A stretch of DNA of 52,733 nucleotides from assembly GCA_949293815.1 (NCBI GenBank), contig CASFEZ010000013.1, positions 1-52,733 on the forward strand. Direction: 5' to 3'. The notes under the pieces are model-generated. The model was not told where the DNA came from. It did no database searches and was given only the letters and a program-made list of their open reading frames with translations. The stretch comes from an uncultured Eubacteriales bacterium. Lineage in GTDB: Bacteria; Bacillota; Clostridia; Oscillospirales; Acutalibacteraceae. Numbering within the stretch: the stretch's first letter is position 1; each line of letters opens with the position of its first letter. This document shows positions 48,414 through 52,733 of the stretch, one piece after another. Made by a program: the position numbers and the translations under genes.

Positions 48414-48983
48414 ATGAAGATAACCGCAGAAAACGACCTTTGCATTTCGGTTGATTTAACAAGCGCCGATATGCAAAGACTGGATATTACATATGAAGCG
48501 TTGGACTATTCCAATATTGAGACGCGGCGCGTGCTTTGGACATTGCTGGATGAAGCGCGGCGGGTGGCGGGCACAAATATCAGCCTGTCCGACCGGCTGA
48601 TAATTGAAACCGTGCCGAAAGAAAAGGGCGGCTGCCGGATTACCTTTACCTCCGTGCCCGATGAAAAAGGCGGGCGGCTGCAATGGCGGAACCATACGCG
48701 GCAAATGCTGATAGAATTTGATTCGGCGGAGGACCTGCTGTGCTTTTGCGAAAAAGTTCCGGTCGGCTGTTTGGGAACGGACGCTTCTTTATATGAAAAT
48801 GACGGGCATTACCGCGCAATAACCTGTCCGCCTGCGGAGAACCGGGAGCGGTTGGAGGCGATGGCGGAGGAGTTCGGCGCCGATTTGTCGGACGCTTCCC
48901 CTATCCGAATAGCGCAAACCAGGGAATATTGGCAATTGGTCAGCGACCGTTTTTCCGATATTCTGCAAAAATACAGACAGTGA
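48414..48983 (+). CDS. MecA-like adaptor protein
   Basis: A 189-residue protein with the MecA layout. The N-terminal domain (MKITAENDLCISVDLTSADM, then RRVLWTLLDEARRVAG and LIIETVPKEKGGCRITFTS) recognises substrates. An acidic linker leads to a C-terminal domain (about 105-180, with EFDSAEDLLCFCEKVP and YRAITCPP) that docks on ClpC. MecA delivers proteins such as competence or sporulation regulators to ClpCP for degradation. Typical MecA is about 200-220 residues, so this is slightly short. GGGGAG lies before the ATG. Divergent from the RnfD-like gene, convergent with rpe two bases away. Confidence 0.75.
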   Translation: MKITAENDLCISVDLTSADMQRLDITYEALDYSNIETRRVLWTLLDEARRVAGTNISLSDRLIIETVPKEKGGCRITFTSVPDEKGGRLQWRNHTRQMLIEFDSAEDLLCFCEKVPVGCLGTDASLYENDGHYRAITCPPAENRERLEAMAEEFGADLSDASPIRIAQTREYWQLVSDRFSDILQKYRQ

Positions 48984-48985
48984 CC

Positions 48986-49642
48986 TTAACCTTGGGCGGC
49001 GATTCGCAAATGCTGAATCGCCGCTTTTCTGTCGTCTGCGCGAAAAATGGTGCTGCCTACGGCAAAGGTGTCCGCACCGGCGGCGGCGCAAAGGGCAATG
49101 GTGTTTTCGTCAATGCCGCCGTCTACCTGAATCAGCAGCGGCAGATCCCGTTTTTGCGCTTCCCGGCGCAGAATACGGATTTTTTCCAAGCAGGATTCCT
49201 GAAAGCTCTGTCCGCCGAATCCCGGCTCTACCGACATAATCAGCACCATGGAAAGCGTGTCCAGATAGGGAAAAACCGCTTGTACCGGCGTTGCGGGCTT
49301 AATGGAAAGGGAAGCCATTGCGCCGCCGGCGCGAATGGCGGCGATGGTTTCTTTGGTATCGCTTTCGCTTTCCAGATGAAAGGTGATGATATCCGCCCCC
49401 GCTGTCAGAAAATCGGGAATATAGGCGAGCGGGTCACGAATCATCAGGTGTACATCAAAGGGCAGGCGGGTATGGGGACGAATGGCTTTTACAATGGGCG
49501 CGCCCAGGGTAATATTGGGTACAAAACAGCCGTCCATCACATCTATATGAATCCAATCCGCTCCTGCCTTGTCGAGGGATTTGATTTCCTGTTCCAGATT
49601 GGAAAAATCCGATGAGAGTATGGAGGGAGAAATTCGGGTCAT
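48986..49642 (-). CDS. rpe: Ribulose-phosphate 3-epimerase
   Basis: A 218-residue TIM-barrel enzyme of the pentose phosphate pathway (ribulose-5-phosphate to xylulose-5-phosphate). Motifs: ISPSILSSDFSNLEQEI, WIHIDVMDGCFVPNITLGAP (catalytic Asp, metal His), PFDVHLMI (metal His), MSVEPGFGGQSF, and LIQVDGGIDENTIALCAAAG with the second catalytic Asp, then AVGSTIF. Full length. AAGGA lies upstream of the ATG at 49642. Single gene; its last codons host the terminator of the opposite gene. Confidence 0.97.
   Translation of the reverse strand: MTRISPSILSSDFSNLEQEIKSLDKAGADWIHIDVMDGCFVPNITLGAPIVKAIRPHTRLPFDVHLMIRDPLAYIPDFLTAGADIITFHLESESDTKETIAAIRAGGAMASLSIKPATPVQAVFPYLDTLSMVLIMSVEPGFGGQSFQESCLEKIRILRREAQKRDLPLLIQVDGGIDENTIALCAAAGADTFAVGSTIFRADDRKAAIQHLRIAAQG
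48996..49028 (+). terminator. Terminator of the MecA-like gene, inside the end of rpe
   Basis: GCGGCGATTC (48996-49005) and GAATCGCCGC (49015-49024) are perfect 10-bp arms with a 9-base loop, followed by TTTT on the plus strand. It overlaps the C-terminal codons of the convergent rpe gene. Confidence 0.7.
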
Positions 49643-49675
49643 TGCGTTCCGTCCTTGTCATAAAAAGTTATTTTC

Positions 49676-49704
49676 ATTGTACTATAATCAGGCGGGCAGG
49701 TCAA
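49676..49704 (-). promoter_or_regulatory. Promoter of rpe
   Basis: TTGACC-N17-TACAAT on the minus strand, 33 bases before the start. A TATAGT just upstream of the -10 is an alternative box. Confidence 0.55.
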
Positions 49705-49754
49705 TGCTGAAAATCCGGATTTTTCGTCCGAATACCGGCTCGGAACGCGGTTAC

Positions 49755-49783
49755 TTGACAAGCTCTGGCGCCAATGGTAAAAT
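49755..49783 (+). promoter_or_regulatory. Promoter of the polysaccharide cluster
   Basis: TTGACA-N17-TAAAAT with TGG before the -10, 87 bases before the dehydratase start. Confidence 0.65.
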
Positions 49784-49870
49784 AAGCTATATTATATTGC
49801 TGCTTTGCGGTTTTTTCCCGTGCCGCCTGGCGCATATGCTCCGCGTTCCAATCTTCCGGATAAAGAGGGA

Positions 49871-51781
49871 ATGGATTTGAAAAAGAATACACAGCATCCC
49901 CGCGCTTATGCCAAGCTGAAGATTCTGTTCCTGATGCTGGCAGACGCGGTGATTTTGAATGCGACCAATATATTGACCATTCTTGTACGGCTGGAATTCA
50001 ATTTGGTAAACTTTGAAGAAAGCCCGTTTTTGCATAATATTTTAATTTATGCCGCCGTCAATACGGTTTGTACCTGGCTGATTTTTAAGTTCTTTAACAT
50101 TTACAAGATTTTATGGGAATACGCCGGTATTTTGGAGGCGTTTATTCTCGCCGGGGCGTGTGCGCTGTCAACCAGCCTGCAATATGTGGTTATGCAGACA
50201 GTGCTGCCAAATATTATGGATATTGGTCCGGTAGTGCTGCCCCGCAGCTACCCGATTTTGGCATTCCTGCTGTTCGCCCTGGCGGAAGCGCTGTTCCGTT
50301 TTTCTTACCGGCTGCGGGATATGGCGCGGATTTCTTACGGCAAAAAAGGCTCTGTCAGCGGAAAAGCTGCCACGATGCTTATCGGTGGTGGGCAGGCAGG
50401 CGCACTGCTTCTGCGGGATTTGCAGAACAACCCGTATTCCTCCCATAACCGTATTGTCTGTATTATAGACGATGACCCGCAAAAAAAAGGACGATTTTTG
50501 AATAATATTCCCATCGTCGGCGGCAGGCATGCCATACCGGCCATGGTGGAAAAATACGAGATAGAGGAAATTATCATTGCCATTCCCGGCGCCACCTCTC
50601 AAAGCCGACGAGAAATTATTGAAATCTGCCAGGAAACCAACTGCCGGCTGCGTATTCTGCCCGCTTTGTACCAGCTGGCGGGCGGCGAGGTCAGCATTCA
50701 AAAAATCCGCGATGTGGAAATTGAGGACCTTTTGGGACGCGACAGCGTAAAGGTTAATGTGGACGAAATCATGGGCTATGTCAGCGGCAAAACCGTTCTT
50801 GTTACTGGCGGAGGCGGCTCCATCGGCAGCGAGCTTTGCCGGCAAATTGCGAAGCATGCGCCGAAAAAACTGGTGATCTTTGATATTTACGAAAATAATG
50901 CTTATGCTATACAGCAGGAGCTTTTGGCGAATCACAGGGAATTGGATCTCGAGGTGCTCATTGGCTCGGTGCGGGACGCGGATCGGGTGGATATGGTGTT
51001 TGCCCAATACCGCCCCGATGTTGTTTACCATGCCGCCGCCCATAAGCATGTGCCCCTGATGGAAAAATCCCCCAACGAGGCCATCAAAAACAATGTTTTC
51101 GGTACCAAAAATGTCGCCGCCGCCGCCGACCGGTACCATTCTTCGGTTTTTGTATTCATTTCCACCGACAAGGCGGTCAACCCTACTAATATTATGGGTG
51201 CGTCCAAACGGCTTTGTGAAATGCTCATTCAAAGCTATTCCCATATTTCAAAGACCAAGTTTGTTGCTGTTCGTTTCGGCAATGTTTTGGGCAGCAACGG
51301 CAGTGTGATTCCGCTGTTCCGCAAGCAGATTAAAGCCGGCGGACCGGTCACGGTTACCCATAAGGATATCATCCGGTATTTCATGACCATTCCCGAGGCG
51401 GTTTCGCTGGTTTTGCAGGCGGGCGCCTACGCCAGGGGCGGCGAAATCTTTATTCTGGATATGGGCAAGCCTGTGCGTATTGATGATTTGGCGCGTAAAA
51501 TGATTAAGCTGTCCGGCTTTGAGCCGGATACGGATATCAAAATTCAATATACAGGTCTGCGCCCCGGGGAAAAGCTATATGAAGAATTGCTGATGAGCGA
51601 AGAGGGCTTGAAGAAAACGCCGAATAACCTGATATTCATTGGCAAGTTGTCGGATATTGATGTGGATCAGTTCCAAAAGCAGCTTGCGCTTTTGCACCAG
51701 GCGTGCGAGGACAACCTGGCCAATATCAAAGAACTGGTGGCGGATATTGTGCCCACTTACACCATAAAGGATGACAAATAA
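49871..51781 (+). CDS. Membrane nucleotide-sugar 4,6-dehydratase (PglF/CapD/WbpM family)
   Basis: A 636-residue enzyme that oxidises and dehydrates a UDP-HexNAc, the first step to deoxy-amino sugars of surface glycans. Four N-terminal helices (about 17-145) and a CoA-binding-like domain (165-290; MLIGGGQAGALLLRDLQNNP) precede the extended SDR domain: NAD loop TGGGGSIGSELCRQIAKHAP (312-331), YHAAAHKHVPLMEKSPNEAI, FISTDKAVNPTNIMGASKRL (catalytic Met-x3-Lys type) and RFGNVLGSNGSVIPLF. AGAGGG abuts the ATG at 49871, so a TTG two codons later (49877) with seven-base spacing may be the true start. It is two bases from the transferase gene. Confidence 0.93.
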   Translation: MDLKKNTQHPRAYAKLKILFLMLADAVILNATNILTILVRLEFNLVNFEESPFLHNILIYAAVNTVCTWLIFKFFNIYKILWEYAGILEAFILAGACALSTSLQYVVMQTVLPNIMDIGPVVLPRSYPILAFLLFALAEALFRFSYRLRDMARISYGKKGSVSGKAATMLIGGGQAGALLLRDLQNNPYSSHNRIVCIIDDDPQKKGRFLNNIPIVGGRHAIPAMVEKYEIEEIIIAIPGATSQSRREIIEICQETNCRLRILPALYQLAGGEVSIQKIRDVEIEDLLGRDSVKVNVDEIMGYVSGKTVLVTGGGGSIGSELCRQIAKHAPKKLVIFDIYENNAYAIQQELLANHRELDLEVLIGSVRDADRVDMVFAQYRPDVVYHAAAHKHVPLMEKSPNEAIKNNVFGTKNVAAAADRYHSSVFVFISTDKAVNPTNIMGASKRLCEMLIQSYSHISKTKFVAVRFGNVLGSNGSVIPLFRKQIKAGGPVTVTHKDIIRYFMTIPEAVSLVLQAGAYARGGEIFILDMGKPVRIDDLARKMIKLSGFEPDTDIKIQYTGLRPGEKLYEELLMSEEGLKKTPNNLIFIGKLSDIDVDQFQKQLALLHQACEDNLANIKELVADIVPTYTIKDDK

Positions 51782-51783
51782 GC

Positions 51784-52380
51784 ATGTATAAATGTGTAAA
51801 ACGAATCCTTGACCTGCTTTTTTCCTTTTTTCTGCTGCTTGTCGGCGCACTGCCGATGCTTTTGGTCGGCATTTTGGTACGGGTGGATTCTCCCGGACCG
51901 GCGATTTTTAAGCAGGTGCGGCTCGGCAGAGGCGGAAAACCTTTTTCCATGTATAAATTCCGCTCCATGGCTGTTAATTCCGAGCATACGGGCAGCGGCG
52001 TCTATTCTGGAAGGGATGACCCGCGTGTCACCCGTGTCGGGCGGATTTTGCGCATGACCAGCATCGACGAGCTGCCGCAGCTTGTCAATATCCTGAAAGG
52101 GGAAATGAGCTTTATCGGTCCCCGTCCGCCGCTGACCTATCACCCCTGGTCCTTTGAAAAATATACGCCCGAGCAGAAAAAACGCTTTTCCGTGCGTCCC
52201 GGCGTCACCGGCTGGGCGCAGGTCAACGGCAGAAAAACCGCAGCCTGGGAGCAGCGCCTGAAATACGATGTGGAATATACCGAAAACATGTCTTTCGGGT
52301 TCGATATGAAAATCTTTTGGATGACCATCAAAAATGTCCTTGAAAGCAAGGATAACTGGAATACGGAAAAAACCGTATAA
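51784..52380 (+). CDS. Polyprenol-phosphate phosphoglycosyl transferase (PglC type)
   Basis: A 198-residue monotopic enzyme that moves a sugar-1-phosphate from a UDP-sugar to undecaprenyl phosphate, starting a surface glycan. The minimal PglC size and layout are clear: a re-entrant N-terminal helix (about 8-33, [20 protein letters not shown]), [27 protein letters not shown], the catalytic Asp95-Glu96 in [18 protein letters not shown] followed by IGPRPPL, and [13 protein letters not shown]. It directly follows the dehydratase that would make its donor sugar. Confidence 0.94.
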   Translation: MYKCVKRILDLLFSFFLLLVGALPMLLVGILVRVDSPGPAIFKQVRLGRGGKPFSMYKFRSMAVNSEHTGSGVYSGRDDPRVTRVGRILRMTSIDELPQLVNILKGEMSFIGPRPPLTYHPWSFEKYTPEQKKRFSVRPGVTGWAQVNGRKTAAWEQRLKYDVEYTENMSFGFDMKIFWMTIKNVLESKDNWNTEKTV

Positions 52381-52391
52381 GTGGTGATACC

Positions 52392-52733
52392 ATGCTGAAA
52401 CTGATGTATATTACAAAATCCCCCGAAATCGCCCGTATTGCGGAAAATGCGGGCTGTGACCGTATTTTTGTTGATTTGGAAAAACTTGGCAAGGAACAGC
52501 GGCAGGGGGGCATGAATACCGTAAAATCCGATCATACCATCGCGGATGCAGCGGCGGTGCGTCGTGTCTTAAAAAAGGCGGAGCTGTTGGTTCGTGTCAA
52601 CCCGATGTATGACGGCTCCGAAGAGGAAATCCGCTCCGTGATTGACGCCGGGGCGGATATTGTTATGCTTCCGTATTTTAAGCGGGCAGAGGAAGCGGAA
52701 GCCTTTTCCGGCTATTGCGCCGGGCGGGCAAAG
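52392..52733 (+). CDS. HpcH/HpaI-type aldolase family protein (partial, runs off the window)
   Basis: The first 114 codons of a gene cut by the window end. MLKLMYITKSPEIARIAENA, then GCDRIFVDLEKLGKEQRQGG, LLVRVNPMYDGSEEEIRSVI, DAGADIVMLPYFKRAEEAEA. This is the HpcH/HpaI aldolase or citrate-lyase beta-like TIM barrel, with the Arg of LVRVNP and the Asp/Glu positions for metal-bound pyruvate chemistry. In a polysaccharide cluster it could make or split a keto-acid sugar precursor; that role is inferred. GTGGTG lies before the ATG, 11 bases after the transferase stop. Confidence 0.75.
   Translation, partial: MLKLMYITKSPEIARIAENAGCDRIFVDLEKLGKEQRQGGMNTVKSDHTIADAAAVRRVLKKAELLVRVNPMYDGSEEEIRSVIDAGADIVMLPYFKRAEEAEAFSGYCAGRAK

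Noticed and set aside
48280-48462. Upstream extension of the RnfD-like gene
   Set aside because: It would overlap the MecA-like start and promoter; GGGAGG before the ATG at 48279 decides the start.
1-52733. tRNA, rRNA, CRISPR, prophage or insertion sequences
   Set aside because: None recognised by eye on either strand; no integrase, transposase or regularly spaced repeats were found.

Overview
The window looks like a chromosome segment of a spore-forming, low-to-mid-GC Firmicute, most likely a gut clostridium of the Oscillospiraceae/Ruminococcaceae type. The reasons are strong AGGAGG-type ribosome sites, textbook sigma-A promoters with 17-base spacers, many U-tailed hairpin terminators, a SpoIIQ-type M23 protein, a MecA-type adaptor, a LacI-controlled glycosidase cluster and a lipoprotein-type branched-chain amino acid importer. 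I saw no rRNA, tRNA, CRISPR array, integrase or transposase.

Left part (1-5.6 kb): a GC-rich palindromic repeat; a WYL regulator divergent from an MFS transporter; a GNAT acetyltransferase; an ECF sigma/anti-sigma pair; and a RelB/RelE-type toxin-antitoxin pair with its promoter inside a perfect inverted repeat. From 5.6 to 15.2 kb is a glycan-degradation locus: a clan GH-D-like hydrolase, a GH35 beta-galactosidase and an unassigned 765-residue protein form one minus-strand operon behind a LacI-family gene, and a GH3 enzyme is divergent from it. Two matching 14-bp operator-like sites sit at the two promoters. A uracil/xanthine permease with a hairpin-rich leader follows.

The most unusual multi-gene unit is at 17.2-22.5 kb. 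It is a tight operon of a TerB_N/TerB_C protein, a BrxD-like (DUF2791) P-loop ATPase and an Lhr-like DEVH helicase, with a strong promoter, an upstream palindrome and its own terminator. It looks like a DNA-processing or defence module.

From 22.6 to 40 kb come envelope genes: a NagZ-like GH3; a response regulator, sensor kinase and HtrA protease operon; a secreted, membrane-anchored beta-sandwich protein; galactose mutarotase; an FHA-SEDS-PBP peptidoglycan operon; two divergent paralogous sugar-transfer-type ATP-grasp enzymes; a secreted metallophosphoesterase; and a glycerophosphodiesterase. Between the phosphodiesterase and the amino acid importer lie two tandem, related micro-genes of 26 and 23 codons, each with a strong ribosome site. 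They share a promoter and a terminator and may be undescribed.

The right end (40.9-52.7 kb) carries a complete livKHMGF-type ABC importer, the SpoIIQ-like protein behind a possible forespore promoter, an orphan RnfD-like membrane protein with a small membrane partner, a MecA-like adaptor, ribulose-phosphate epimerase, and the start of a surface-polysaccharide cluster (membrane nucleotide-sugar dehydratase, phosphoglycosyl transferase, aldolase cut by the window edge). All functions are read from motifs and context by eye; no database search was run.
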